This document shows positions 53,105-62,568 of a stretch of 64,000 nucleotides of DNA, piece by piece. A model generated the notes under the pieces. It ran no database searches. It saw nothing but the letters and a program-made list of their open reading frames with translations, and was not told where the DNA came from. Location of the stretch: contig CBFHVA010000005.1 of assembly GCA_965659415.1 (NCBI GenBank), forward strand, positions 97,058-161,057, given 5' to 3'. The DNA comes from Phaeocystidibacter sp965659415 (lineage in GTDB: Bacteria > Bacteroidota > Bacteroidia > Flavobacteriales > Schleiferiaceae). The position numbers and the translations under genes are program-made. Each line of letters starts with the position of its first letter. Position 1 is the first letter of the stretch.

Positions 53105-53766
53105 CGGCGGCGTGACCGAGGCTCGTTAATTCTCCAACCTTCGTAATCCGCGCGATTGAATCGTACTTCCTCGGCACCAATATTTTGATTTACGCGATAA
53201 TTGGATAGTGTGTACTTGGTGACCACGTCATTGGTCTGATACTCCGTGTATGAATAGATGCGCTTCGTGCGCATGTCAATACCCAACATAATATCTCTGA
53301 TTTCTTCGCTTCCATTCGGACGAACTCGAACATATTGAATTTCGACCCCGTCAATGGTTTCTTTTCCAGCCAAGGCCAAGCTAGCGTTATGTTCAAACTT
53401 CGCCAAAATACCATTTGGAGTAAATACCATATCCTCTTCTTCCAAGATTCGCACTGTAACTTCCTCGTCATCAGGAGTAACTACGTAAGCTCGGTTGTCA
53501 TTGAGGATAATCGTTTGACCTTGGAAATTAATCTTATAATTCTGACCGACCACCATCACAGATCCTGAGGACTCACGCGTCATTTTTGGATTATCTGGGT
53601 TTTGAGTAGGTATTTCAATAACATTCGTAAAATCGAATGATTGGTCTGAATACGACATTAGGTTCTGCTTGACCTCTTCGAGAAGCGCTTTTGCTTCGGC
53701 ATTGGTTTGCCCAATGGCGGCAACAGAAAATAGAATTGGAGCTAAAGCAGCAAGTATCTTGTTCAT
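53101..53766 (-). CDS. lolA: LolA-like outer-membrane lipoprotein carrier
   Basis: The 221-residue protein has a signal peptide (about residues 1-19, ending AIG) and a LolA-type half-barrel: an ALLEEVKQNLMSYSDQSFDF helix, SVMVVGQNYKINFQGQTIILNDN strands, and GIDMRTKRIYSYTEYQTNDVVTKYTLSNY near the end. LolA carries lipoproteins across the periplasm. It lies one base after the ftsK stop and overlaps the LptF/G-type gene by 4 nt. The order ftsK-lolA-lptF/G is characteristic of Bacteroidota. Confidence 0.88.
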   Translation of the reverse strand: MNKILAALAPILFSVAAIGQTNAEAKALLEEVKQNLMSYSDQSFDFTNVIEIPTQNPDNPKMTRESSGSVMVVGQNYKINFQGQTIILNDNRAYVVTPDDEEVTVRILEEEDMVFTPNGILAKFEHNASLALAGKETIDGVEIQYVRVRPNGSEEIRDIMLGIDMRTKRIYSYTEYQTNDVVTKYTLSNYRVNQNIGAEEVRFNRADYEGWRINEPRSRRR

Positions 53767-53767
53767 T

Positions 53768-56278
53768 TTATTCGCTTTGTACAGTTGAATTACCTGAATT
53801 CAATTTCTGTTCCAAACTAGCTTCATCGGGTACCAAAACTTGGCGCGCTTTTGAACCCTCAAATGGGCCGATGATGCCGGCAGCTTCCAGCTGATCAACA
53901 ATTCGACCGGCTCTGTTGTATCCGAGCTTCAACTTTCTTTGCAGCAAAGATGCGGAACCTTGTTGATGTATAACAACTATTCGGGCCGCATCTTCGAACA
54001 AGGCGTCGCGATCGTCCTCATCAATTGCACCCGGGCCACTGCTTTCTTCGCCCACATATTCGGGCAGTAAATACGCATCAGGGTAGGCCTGTTGATTGCC
54101 GATGTACTCTGTGATTTCATCGACTTCAGGCGTGTCAAGGAAGGCACATTGCAAGCGAGTAAGGTCATTGCCAGAACTGTACAGCATATCTCCTTTACCG
54201 ATGAGTTGGTCGGCACCACCTGCGTCAAGAATAGTTCTAGAGTCAATTTTCGAAGTCACTCTAAACGCGATTCGTGCTGGGAAGTTGGCTTTAATTATCC
54301 CCGTAATTACGTTCACAGACGGTCGTTGTGTGGCAATTATTAAGTGAATACCGATGGCGCGAGCTAGCTGAGCTAGGCGGGCAATTGGCGTTTCCACCTC
54401 TTTTCCAGCCGTCATGATGAGGTCTGCAAACTCGTCAATCACCAATACGATATACGGCAAGTACCGGTGCCCATCTTCAGGATTAAGCTTGCGCTGGATA
54501 AACTTTGCGTTGTACTCCTTAATATTTCGCACCATGGCGGTTTTCAAGAGTTCGTAGCGGTTATCCATCTCAATGCACAGGGAATTGAGGGTGTTAATCA
54601 CCTTACTGGTGTCAGTAATTATCGCTTCTTCGGTATCTGGTAGCTTGGCTAGGTAATGCCTTTCTATTTTGTTGTACAGCGTCAGTTCTACCTTTTTAGG
54701 ATCCACCAATACAAACTTCACTTGCGAAGGATGCTTTTTGTAGAGAATACTCGCGAGAATAGTATTCAGTCCAACCGACTTACCTTGTCCTGTAGCACCT
54801 GCCATGAGCAAGTGAGGCATCTTAGCTAGATCAGTTACGAAGGTTTCATTGCTGATGGTTTTCCCAAGGGCTACGGGTAACTCAGCCTTTGCATTTTGGA
54901 ATTTCTCTGAGCTCAACACGGCTCGCATAGAAACTACGCTGCTATTTTTATTTGGCACCTCAATACCGATAGTACCTTTCCCTGGGATGGGGGCGATGAT
55001 ACGAATACCTAGCGCCGAAAGGCTCAATGCAATATCGTCTTCGAGGTTTTTAATCTTAGAAATGCGGACTCCCGCTTCAGGTATGATTTCATAAAGCGTA
55101 ACAGTAGGTCCGATCGTTGCTTTGATTTTGGCAATGCCGATCTTGTAGTTTTGAAGGGTATTGACAATGTTGTTCTTATTCGCCTCGAGCTCTTCTTGAT
55201 CTATGGTGATGTTGCCATCCCCGTGCTCTTCAAGTAACTCCAAAGAAGGCAATTTGAAACGGGATAGATCCAGCTTCGGGTCGTATTCTCCAAAGTCCTT
55301 TACTTTCTTATTGACTTCTTTCTCGGAAAGCGACACTTCTTCTTTTGAAGCTTCTACCGTGATCTCTGGGCCTTCTTTAGGAGCTTTAGTAGGTTCGGGG
55401 GCCGAGGCTTCTAGCTCTACAGCAGGCTGCGGATCTGAAGGAGGTGTGGATGTTGACTCAGGCTTGATTCCCTTATCTTCCGTATCCGTTTCGGTTTCAA
55501 GGCTAATTTCTGATTCGGGAACTTCCGATTCTTGATGGTCGCTAAAGTCTACTTCAACCTGTTGCTCCGGCATTGGAGCGGTTTGGTTTTGATTTTGTTC
55601 ATCTATATCATCCTCGGAATCTGGTATTATTGACCTCTTTCCTGAAGTAAATAGCCCTTTTGCCTTGCTAAACCCACTCGACATCATGTCGGGCGTAATC
55701 TTCATTATCAATATTAACCAAGTAGCTAAGGTGAAGAAGAACAGCAAGCCACTACCTATCATACCGCGAAGCGACTCTAACTGTCTGCTAACCGCGTAGC
55801 CAACACCTCCGCTTAAAACGGTGTGTTCAACACCCATGACAAAGCCCAAGAATGCGGCCAACCATATTGAGGTGAATACAGCAATTCGGAAAATCTTGAG
55901 TAAGGAGAATTTGGTTTGTTTAAAGCTGATTTTTAGCCCGATAGCTCCTAGGAAAAGAGGAATGGCCAATGCAGCGATACCAAACCAATTAAATACAAAG
56001 AGCTGACCTAAGGCGGCTCCTAGCTTGCCAAGCACATTGCGCACCTCAAAATCTGGATTTGACAGAAGCTCTCCTAGCGGAAGTTGAAATTGACTCTGGT
56101 CTTCATCCCATGAAAACAAGAAAGAGATGAAGGCAATTGCCATGAACAAGGCAATAAATAATAGGAACAACCCCACTGCTACGTGAACACTTCGATCTTT
56201 TGCCACGAGTTTCCAACCTTCGAAAAGGGGTTTTCGATCTTTCTTTTTGGGTGCGGTTTTTTTCTTGGTTTTTGCCAT
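53768..56278 (-). CDS. ftsK: DNA translocase FtsK/SpoIIIE
   Basis: The 836-residue protein has four N-terminal membrane helices (about residues 30-205), a long acidic, Glu/Pro/Ser-rich linker (about 215-345), and the motor domain. Motor features are GKTISNETFVTDLAKMPHL, Walker A GATGQGKSVGLN, Walker B LVIDEFADL, and ATQRPSVNVITG. The C-terminal winged-helix gamma domain (about 755-820) has QRKLKLGYNRAGRIVDQLEA, which reads KOPS-type sequences. FtsK links chromosome dimer resolution to septation. A TACCTTTG box lies 55 nt upstream. Confidence 0.95.
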   Translation of the reverse strand: MAKTKKKTAPKKKDRKPLFEGWKLVAKDRSVHVAVGLFLLFIALFMAIAFISFLFSWDEDQSQFQLPLGELLSNPDFEVRNVLGKLGAALGQLFVFNWFGIAALAIPLFLGAIGLKISFKQTKFSLLKIFRIAVFTSIWLAAFLGFVMGVEHTVLSGGVGYAVSRQLESLRGMIGSGLLFFFTLATWLILIMKITPDMMSSGFSKAKGLFTSGKRSIIPDSEDDIDEQNQNQTAPMPEQQVEVDFSDHQESEVPESEISLETETDTEDKGIKPESTSTPPSDPQPAVELEASAPEPTKAPKEGPEITVEASKEEVSLSEKEVNKKVKDFGEYDPKLDLSRFKLPSLELLEEHGDGNITIDQEELEANKNNIVNTLQNYKIGIAKIKATIGPTVTLYEIIPEAGVRISKIKNLEDDIALSLSALGIRIIAPIPGKGTIGIEVPNKNSSVVSMRAVLSSEKFQNAKAELPVALGKTISNETFVTDLAKMPHLLMAGATGQGKSVGLNTILASILYKKHPSQVKFVLVDPKKVELTLYNKIERHYLAKLPDTEEAIITDTSKVINTLNSLCIEMDNRYELLKTAMVRNIKEYNAKFIQRKLNPEDGHRYLPYIVLVIDEFADLIMTAGKEVETPIARLAQLARAIGIHLIIATQRPSVNVITGIIKANFPARIAFRVTSKIDSRTILDAGGADQLIGKGDMLYSSGNDLTRLQCAFLDTPEVDEITEYIGNQQAYPDAYLLPEYVGEESSGPGAIDEDDRDALFEDAARIVVIHQQGSASLLQRKLKLGYNRAGRIVDQLEAAGIIGPFEGSKARQVLVPDEASLEQKLNSGNSTVQSE

Positions 56279-56332
56279 AGGCCTTTGTCAATGCCGACGC
56301 GCTATGATTAGTTGCGCTTGAACGGAACGAAC

Positions 56333-56340
56333 CAAAGGTA
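56333..56340 (-). promoter_or_regulatory. Putative -7 promoter box for ftsK
   Basis: On the minus strand the sequence is TACCTTTG, a perfect TAnnTTTG match, 55 nt upstream of the ftsK ATG in the 227-nt divergent gap with the arginase gene. Confidence 0.55.
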
Positions 56341-56443
56341 AAATAATTGCGAAGTGATTCGTGTTGACCACAGATGGGTTTTGCACAATGGAGTGTCGAC
56401 AACGACAGAGAATTTTATGCATGCAGGTGTGACCATATCTTGT

Positions 56444-56451
56444 TAAATTTG
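56444..56451 (+). promoter_or_regulatory. Putative -7 promoter box for arginase gene
   Basis: The sequence TAAATTTG, a perfect TAnnTTTG match followed by CC, lies 54 nt before the ATG at 56506. Confidence 0.55.
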
Positions 56452-56505
56452 CCAGGACTTCTACCCAAAACGTCGACATTCATTTATTAAAGCTTTCACC
56501 ACGGA

Positions 56506-57447
56506 ATGATTCAATTAATTAACGCACCTTCAGAACTAGGAGCTGGTACTCGAGGAGCGAGCCTGGGGTATGATGCCATAAAGACTGCATCTCTACATTC
56601 AGATCCGACCTTTTTCAAGAGGTATAAGCCCATGGAAGTTGAAACGGCTAATGAGCTCTTGTTCGAGCACGTTGACAATCCTTACGGAAAGAGAATTAAA
56701 GGAGTCGTGCGCATGTATCGTCGTTTGGCCGCTGCCGTGGCAGAAACAATGGACGATCGTGACTTTCCGTTGGTGATATCGGGCGACCATAGCAATGCTG
56801 GAGGTACCATCGCAGGTATTAGCGCAGCACACCCTGACAAGCGCCTTGGGGTGGTTTGGATTGATGCACACAGCGATTTGCATTCACCGTACACTTCTCC
56901 TTCCGGAAATGTTCACGGTATGCCTTTAGCTACCGCTATTTCGGAAGACAATCTCGACTGTGTCATCAATGAGGTACACGGTACTTCATTGAATAGTTGG
57001 GATCAGATGAAAGGAGCTCGACAAAGAGTTAAGCCAGAGGATATTGTGTTCATTGCCTTGCGTAGCACTGAACAACCTGAAGACTATCTCATTGAGAAAT
57101 ACGGGATGGATGTACACCGAACCGAAGAAGTGAGAGCGAACGGAGTCGAGAAAGTTTACCAAGCTGCGTGCGAAAGGTTAAAAGACTGTGATATTATCTA
57201 TGTGACCTTTGATGTAGACAGTATGGACCCCGCGGTTTCGATTGGAACTGGAACTCCGGTACCTGGTGGTTTATCCGAGGAAGAGGCTATTGGTTTCTTG
57301 AAGCTTTTTGCGGCGAATACAAAGGTCAGATGTATGGAGTTCACTGAAGTGAATCCATTGCTTGATGATAAAGGAAACGCCATGGGTGAAGCGGCATTTA
57401 GGTGTTTGCAAGCCACGGTACAAACGCTAGAGAAGAGAAAGAAATAA
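56506..57447 (+). CDS. Arginase/ureohydrolase family protein
   Basis: The 313-residue protein has all four binuclear manganese motifs: SGDHSNAGG, WIDAHSDLHSP, SGNVHGMPLA and TFDVDSMDP. The DAHSDLH form differs from the common DAHTDIN by H for N in the substrate pocket, which may alter specificity. GTGTPVPGGL near residue 246 is the usual loop between the metal motif and the C-terminal helix. The enzyme hydrolyses arginine (or a related guanidino compound) to urea and ornithine. argS follows 26 nt downstream. Confidence 0.88.
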   Translation: MIQLINAPSELGAGTRGASLGYDAIKTASLHSDPTFFKRYKPMEVETANELLFEHVDNPYGKRIKGVVRMYRRLAAAVAETMDDRDFPLVISGDHSNAGGTIAGISAAHPDKRLGVVWIDAHSDLHSPYTSPSGNVHGMPLATAISEDNLDCVINEVHGTSLNSWDQMKGARQRVKPEDIVFIALRSTEQPEDYLIEKYGMDVHRTEEVRANGVEKVYQAACERLKDCDIIYVTFDVDSMDPAVSIGTGTPVPGGLSEEEAIGFLKLFAANTKVRCMEFTEVNPLLDDKGNAMGEAAFRCLQATVQTLEKRKK

Positions 57448-57473
57448 TACGGGCACCGCCCAGATGATTGGAT

Positions 57474-59252
57474 ATGAGCGATATCAGAGACAGAATTACC
57501 GAGGAAGTTAGAGGTATACTGCAAGAGTTGTACAGCTTAGAGGTTGAGCAAGTAGATCTTCAGGACACTCGTAAAGACTTCGAAGGGGATGTAACCCTTG
57601 TGGTTTTTCCATATTTGAGAGCGAGCAGGAAGAAGCCTGAGGATACTGCAGAGGAGATAGGTAATGCTCTCGTGTCTCGCATGCCGGAGTTGTCTAAGTT
57701 CAATGTGGTTAAAGGATTCTTGAATTTGGTAGTCGGCGGTGACCAATGGTCGGCTTTGTTCACGCAAATTGCTAGTTCTGAACAATGGGGATTCACGCCA
57801 GTGAATGAATCATCTCCATCGGCGATGGTAGAGTTCTCTTCTCCCAATACCAATAAGCCATTACACTTAGGTCATATTAGAAATAACCTACTTGGTGCCT
57901 CCGTTTCGAAAATCTTGAACGCCGGCGGGAAGAAGGTGGTTAACGTTCAAATCGTAAATGATCGTGGAATCCATATCTGCAAGAGCATGTTGGCCTGGCA
58001 GCGATATGGGGAAGGAGAAACACCAGAGTCGTCAGGTATGAAAGGCGACAAGTTGGTGGGGAAGTACTACGTAGCCTTTGAAAAGCACTATCGTACCCAG
58101 GTAGCCAAATTGGTCGAGGAAGGATTATCAGAAAAAGAAGCTGAGGCTAAGGCTCCTTTATTGCTTGAAGCACAAGAAATGCTGAAGAAATGGGAGGCTG
58201 GTGACGATGAAGTGGTAAATCTGTGGAAGAAGATGAACCAATGGGTTTACGACGGATTTGACGCCACCTATGCTCGTTTGGGAACCGAATTCGACAAGAA
58301 CTACTACGAATCAGAAACGTATTTATTAGGAAAGGCAGATGTTGACCGTGGCTTGGAGAGCGGCGTTTTCTACAAAAAAGACGACGGGTCGGTTTGGATA
58401 GATTTAACGGCAGACGGACTTGATGAAAAATTGGTTCTCCGCAAAGACGGCACGAGTGTCTATATCACCCAAGACATCGGTACAGCCATTCAGCGATTCG
58501 CTGATTTTAACATCGATAGTTTAACCTATGTTGTTGGCAATGAGCAAGATTATCACTTTAGAGTGCTTTTCTTGATCTTGGCGAAGCTCGGATATGATTG
58601 GGCAGAGAAACTCTACCACTTGTCGTATGGAATGGTTGATTTGCCTAGCGGTAAAATGAAATCTCGTGAAGGCACCGTGGTAGATGCGGATGATTTGATG
58701 GATGAGATGGAGTCGACTGCAGAAACCATAGCTATTGAATTGGGCAAGGTGGATGGAATGGAAGATGCAGACAAGAAAGAGCTCTACCGCAAAATTGGAA
58801 TGGGCGCTTTGAAGTATTACATCTTGCGGGTTGATCCAAAACGTCGAATGATGTTTAATCCAGAGGAGTCCATTGACTTTACTGGAAATACGGGCCCTTT
58901 CATTCAGTATACCTATGCTAGAATTCAATCGCTTAAGCGCAAGGCTGTGGATTTACCTGAGCCTGATTTTGCAGGTTACGATTTGAACGAAAGAGAAATT
59001 GAACTCATTAAGGCCATGGGGCAATTCCCTGAAGTTATAGCGCAGGCGGGTCGTGAATTGAGCCCTGCTTTGGTTGCGAGTTATGTTTACGACCTCACCA
59101 AGCAGTTCAACGGTTATTATCAGAGCACGAGTATTCTGAATGCTGACACTGCAGAGGAGGCTGCATACCGACTGACGATGGCCGACTCGGTAGGAGGGAT
59201 CATCGAAAGAGGATTGGGAGTACTCGGAATTGAAGTAGCAGAGAGAATGTAG
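57474..59252 (+). CDS. argS: Arginyl-tRNA synthetase
   Basis: The 592-residue class I synthetase has an N-terminal Add1 domain (to about 110), the HIGH-type motif LHLGHIRNN, a ZIP-like catalytic insert, the KMSKS counterpart GKMKSREGTVV, and a C-terminal all-helix DALR anticodon-binding domain that ends the protein. It charges tRNA-Arg in the cytosol. ATG 57474 is chosen over TTG 57468. It follows the arginase gene by 26 nt and is probably in the same transcript; both enzymes use arginine. Confidence 0.95.
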   Translation: MSDIRDRITEEVRGILQELYSLEVEQVDLQDTRKDFEGDVTLVVFPYLRASRKKPEDTAEEIGNALVSRMPELSKFNVVKGFLNLVVGGDQWSALFTQIASSEQWGFTPVNESSPSAMVEFSSPNTNKPLHLGHIRNNLLGASVSKILNAGGKKVVNVQIVNDRGIHICKSMLAWQRYGEGETPESSGMKGDKLVGKYYVAFEKHYRTQVAKLVEEGLSEKEAEAKAPLLLEAQEMLKKWEAGDDEVVNLWKKMNQWVYDGFDATYARLGTEFDKNYYESETYLLGKADVDRGLESGVFYKKDDGSVWIDLTADGLDEKLVLRKDGTSVYITQDIGTAIQRFADFNIDSLTYVVGNEQDYHFRVLFLILAKLGYDWAEKLYHLSYGMVDLPSGKMKSREGTVVDADDLMDEMESTAETIAIELGKVDGMEDADKKELYRKIGMGALKYYILRVDPKRRMMFNPEESIDFTGNTGPFIQYTYARIQSLKRKAVDLPEPDFAGYDLNEREIELIKAMGQFPEVIAQAGRELSPALVASYVYDLTKQFNGYYQSTSILNADTAEEAAYRLTMADSVGGIIERGLGVLGIEVAERM

Positions 59253-59308
59253 AGATTGGTGGAGAGGATTGGCGACGGTGAAGCTTCACATCCTGCTTGC
59301 CATTCGCT

Positions 59309-59316
59309 AACTTTGC
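59309..59316 (+). promoter_or_regulatory. Putative -7 promoter box for ffh
   Basis: The sequence TAACTTTG, followed by CACC, is a perfect TAnnTTTG match 25 nt before the ATG at 59342. It supports that ATG over the frame extension from 59297. Confidence 0.65.
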
Positions 59317-59341
59317 ACCCTCATTTTGGAAATCAAAATAT

Positions 59342-60673
59342 ATGTTTGAGAATCTTAGCGATAGGTTAGATAGTGCGTTTCACGTTTTAAAGGGACGCAA
59401 TAAAATAACGGAGATTAACATCGCAGAATCTGTAAAAGAGATTCGCAGAGCTTTGATAGATGCCGATGTTAGCTACAAAATTGCCAAGAAGTTCACAGAC
59501 AATGTGAAGGAAAAAGCCTTGGGCTCCGATGTACTCGTGAGCTTGAAGCCTGGTCAGTTAATGACCAAGATTGTTCGGGATGAGATGGCCGAACTCATGG
59601 GAGGTACAGCTGCTGATTTCTCAATAACTGGAAAACCGGCTGTCGTTTTAATGTCGGGCTTGCAAGGTTCGGGTAAAACTACCTTCAGTTCCAAGTTGGC
59701 CAACTACCTTAAAAACAAGAAAACAAAGAAGCCTTTATTGGTAGCCTGCGACGTTTATCGTCCGGCGGCTATTGATCAATTGCACGTACTTGGCGAGCAA
59801 ATAGGGGTAGACGTATACTCGGATAAGGAGAACAAGAATCCAGTTTCCATTGCTCAAGCAGCTCTTGCACATGCTAGAGAGAATGGCCATAATGTGGTTA
59901 TTATCGATACCGCAGGTCGTTTGGCTATTGATGAGCAGATGATGGAGGAGATTCGCGCCGTTCATCAAGCCATCGAACCGAATGAAACCCTATGTGTGGT
60001 TGATGCTATGACGGGACAAGATGCGGTGAATACAGCCAAGGCCTTTAATGATGTGCTTGATTTTGACGGGGTGGTGCTCACGAAGCTCGATGGTGATACG
60101 CGAGGTGGTGCAGCCCTGACGATTAAAGCGGTAGTCGATAAGCCAATCAAATTCATCGGAACAGGGGAGAAGATGGAGGCACTCGATGTGTTCCACCCTG
60201 ATCGCATGGCCGACCGAATCTTGGGCATGGGTGATGTGGTTTCGTTGGTTGAGCGCGCTCAAGAGCAATTCGACGAGAAGAAGGCGCGCGATATGCAGAA
60301 GAAAATCGCCAAGAACCAGTTCGGTTTTGACGATTTCCTTGATCAAATCCAACAGATCAAGAAAATGGGGAACATGAAGGACCTCATGGGTATGATTCCC
60401 GGAATGGGAAAGATGATGAAGAATATCGACATAGACGATGATGCCTTTAAGCACATTGAGGCTATGATTCATTCAATGACACCTGCAGAGCGTAACGATC
60501 CGAAAATCATCAATGGTTCACGCCGTAAACGCATTGCACGTGGAAGTGGCAGAGATATCACCGATGTGAATAAATTGCTCAAGCAGTTTGCCGACATGAG
60601 TAAGATGATGAAGATGATGCAGAGCAGCGGCAGTAAGCGGAATATGATGAATATGATGCGCGGAATGCGATAA
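59342..60673 (+). CDS. ffh: Signal recognition particle protein Ffh
   Basis: The 443-residue protein has the N-terminal four-helix bundle, the G domain with GLQGSGKTTFSSKLA, DVYRPAAIDQL, DTAGRLAIDE and TKLDGDTRGGA, and a methionine-rich M domain (about residue 320 to the end) with GMIPGMGKMMKN and a final run of M/G/R. Ffh binds signal sequences and 4.5S RNA and targets ribosomes to the membrane with FtsY. The SRP RNA gene is not seen near it. Confidence 0.96.
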   Translation: MFENLSDRLDSAFHVLKGRNKITEINIAESVKEIRRALIDADVSYKIAKKFTDNVKEKALGSDVLVSLKPGQLMTKIVRDEMAELMGGTAADFSITGKPAVVLMSGLQGSGKTTFSSKLANYLKNKKTKKPLLVACDVYRPAAIDQLHVLGEQIGVDVYSDKENKNPVSIAQAALAHARENGHNVVIIDTAGRLAIDEQMMEEIRAVHQAIEPNETLCVVDAMTGQDAVNTAKAFNDVLDFDGVVLTKLDGDTRGGAALTIKAVVDKPIKFIGTGEKMEALDVFHPDRMADRILGMGDVVSLVERAQEQFDEKKARDMQKKIAKNQFGFDDFLDQIQQIKKMGNMKDLMGMIPGMGKMMKNIDIDDDAFKHIEAMIHSMTPAERNDPKIINGSRRKRIARGSGRDITDVNKLLKQFADMSKMMKMMQSSGSKRNMMNMMRGMR

Positions 60674-60731
60674 TTGGTTTATCAGAAATGCTATCATTTT
60701 CGGACTCTAACCAACCTATATCCAATCAAGT

Positions 60732-61616
60732 ATGACTCTTCTAGACGGAAAAGTAACAGCAGCAGCCTACAAAGAAAAAATTGCTCAGGAGGTAAAATCC
60801 CTCACAGAAACAGGTGCGCGAGCACCACATTTGGCGGCAATTCTGGTGGGAAGCAATCCAGCCAGTGTAGCTTACGTAGGAGGCAAGGTAAAAGATTGCG
60901 AAGCTGTGAGCATTCGATCTACGTTAATCGAACTGCCGGAATCCGTTTCTCAGGAAGAATTATTGAAAAAGGTGGCCGAATTGAATGTGGATGAGTCCCT
61001 AGATGGGTTTATTGTTCAGTTACCATTGCCGGATCATATTGATGAAAAAACCGTTACGCTGGCCATCGACCCAGCTAAGGATGTAGATGGTTTTCACCCC
61101 GAGAACATTGGAAAGATGGCTTTGAGTCTTCCAACTTTTCTTCCAGCCACACCGCATGGTATTTTGATGATGCTCAAGCATTATAACATTGAAACATCAG
61201 GAAAACACTGCGTGGTCATTGGTCGTTCAAACATCGTTGGTTCACCTATGAGCATTTTGATGGCCAGAAATGCCAACCCTGGAAATTCAACCGTTACGCT
61301 TACGCACAGCCGAACTAAGAATCTAAAGGAGGAATGTCTGCGTGCCGATATCATCATTGCGGCTATTGGCAAGGCTCATTTTGTTACGGCCGACATGGTG
61401 AAGCCAGGTGCTGTCGTAATTGATGTGGGAATTAATCGAGTTGACGATGCTTCAAAGAAAAGAGGTTACCGCCTAACTGGTGATGTTGACTTTGACTCTG
61501 TTAGCGAAAAAGCCTCATTTATAACTCCTGTTCCAGGTGGTGTAGGACTAATGACCCGCGTAGCACTTCTTCAGAATACGCTCGAATCAGCTCAGCGCAA
61601 ACTTAAGAACAGATAA
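60732..61616 (+). CDS. folD: Methylenetetrahydrofolate dehydrogenase/cyclohydrolase FolD
   Basis: The 294-residue protein has the FolD signatures YVGGKVKDCEAV, IVQLPLPDHID, KDVDGFHPENIGKM, CVVIGRSNIVGSPMSIL and the TPVPGGVGLMTRVALLQNT end. The catalytic lysine is in the YVGGKVK segment. It interconverts methylene- and formyl-tetrahydrofolate with NADP in the cytosol. It is 58 nt downstream of ffh and convergent with the sorting-domain remnant (1 nt apart). Confidence 0.96.
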   Translation: MTLLDGKVTAAAYKEKIAQEVKSLTETGARAPHLAAILVGSNPASVAYVGGKVKDCEAVSIRSTLIELPESVSQEELLKKVAELNVDESLDGFIVQLPLPDHIDEKTVTLAIDPAKDVDGFHPENIGKMALSLPTFLPATPHGILMMLKHYNIETSGKHCVVIGRSNIVGSPMSILMARNANPGNSTVTLTHSRTKNLKEECLRADIIIAAIGKAHFVTADMVKPGAVVIDVGINRVDDASKKRGYRLTGDVDFDSVSEKASFITPVPGGVGLMTRVALLQNTLESAQRKLKNR

Positions 61617-61617
61617 G

Positions 61618-61917
61618 CTATTCAATTAGCAATTGGTGGTATTGATTTCCTGTATGCACGAATAAAATACCAAGTGCTATTGGACGAGTGATTTGCACAT
61701 TTGTCTGGTTTTCACCCATTGGTATTGCTTTGAATGGAATGGGTTGCCCCAGCACATTAAAAATGGCGAGATCATTTATGGGACGGGTGCCCTCCAAAAT
61801 GAACGAGGTACTTGCGGGATTCGGGTAGATGTGAATCTCGTTTATGGCTGTGAATTCTGAAGGTAGACATCTTCTTGAAACTTTTAACCTGAAGAATGGT
61901 GTACCCAAAAACGCACA
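61618..61917 (-). pseudogene. Orphan T9SS type A sorting domain (remnant of a secreted protein gene)
   Basis: The frame encodes about 98 residues. From IHIYPNPASTSFILEG to the end, with LAIFNVLGQPI, it is a typical Por-secretion-system type A C-terminal sorting domain of about 72 residues. Only about 25 unrelated residues precede it, and a stop codon lies directly upstream (complement of 61918-61920). The only start is TTG (61908), there is no signal peptide, and the cargo domain of a normal T9SS protein is missing. The upstream sequence is the queE promoter on the other strand. It is best explained as a remnant left when the 5' part of a secreted-protein gene was lost. Confidence 0.7.
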
Positions 61918-61918
61918 T

Positions 61919-61926
61919 TACCTTTG
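61919..61926 (+). promoter_or_regulatory. -7 promoter box giving a very short or absent leader for queE
   Basis: The sequence is TACCTTTG, then CAAT, then the ATG at 61931. The spacing is the same 4 nt as at tsaD and predicts a leaderless or near-leaderless transcript. Confidence 0.6.
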
Positions 61927-61930
61927 CAAT

Positions 61931-62560
61931 ATGAATGATGAACAGGGGGCAAGGGTTGAGGCTGGTTTGATGCTACCTCTCATGGAGGCTTTCTACACGA
62001 TTCAAGGTGAAGGAAGTCACACTGGGCGGGCGGCCTATTTTATCCGAGTAGGTGGGTGCGACGTAGGATGCCATTGGTGTGATGTGAAGGAGAGTTGGAA
62101 TGCAGAATTGCATCCGCCAACCGATATTGATCATATTGCTAAAGGAGCGGTTGAATACAGTAATACCATTGTAGTTACTGGTGGTGAGCCCTTCATGTGG
62201 AACATGAAACCACTAACCATGAAGCTACGTGAGAGCGGGATGAATATTCATGTTGAAACCTCTGGCGCCTATCCATTATCTGGCGATTGGGATTGGATTT
62301 GTTTGAGCCCGAAGAAGACCATGCCGCCGAACCCAGAGTTCTATGCTGCTGCACACGAGTTGAAAGTGATTATTCATAATATGCACGACTTTAAGTGGGC
62401 TGAGGAGCATGCAGCAAAGGTAAATGATGCTTGCAAGTTGTTCCTTCAACCTGAATGGAGTAAACGAGATGAGATGATGCCACATATTTCTGACTACGTC
62501 ATGAAGAACCCGAAGTGGCAAGTCAGTTTACAAACGCATAAATATCTGGGAATTCCTTAA
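61931..62560 (+). CDS. queE: 7-carboxy-7-deazaguanine synthase QueE (radical SAM)
   Basis: The 209-residue protein has the FYTIQGEGSHTGR substrate segment followed by the radical-SAM cluster motif Cys-X3-Cys-X2-Cys in GGCDVGCHWCD. VVTGGEPFMWN and HVETSGAYPL follow, all QueE hallmarks. It converts 6-carboxytetrahydropterin to 7-carboxy-7-deazaguanine, the ring-forming step toward preQ0 and queuosine. ATG 61931 is placed 4 nt after a TACCTTTG box, so the longer frame from 61844 is rejected. A second in-frame Met lies 16 residues in (MLPLMEAF). No other que genes are nearby. Confidence 0.93.
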   Translation: MNDEQGARVEAGLMLPLMEAFYTIQGEGSHTGRAAYFIRVGGCDVGCHWCDVKESWNAELHPPTDIDHIAKGAVEYSNTIVVTGGEPFMWNMKPLTMKLRESGMNIHVETSGAYPLSGDWDWICLSPKKTMPPNPEFYAAAHELKVIIHNMHDFKWAEEHAAKVNDACKLFLQPEWSKRDEMMPHISDYVMKNPKWQVSLQTHKYLGIP

Positions 62561-62568
62561 ATTTAGGA

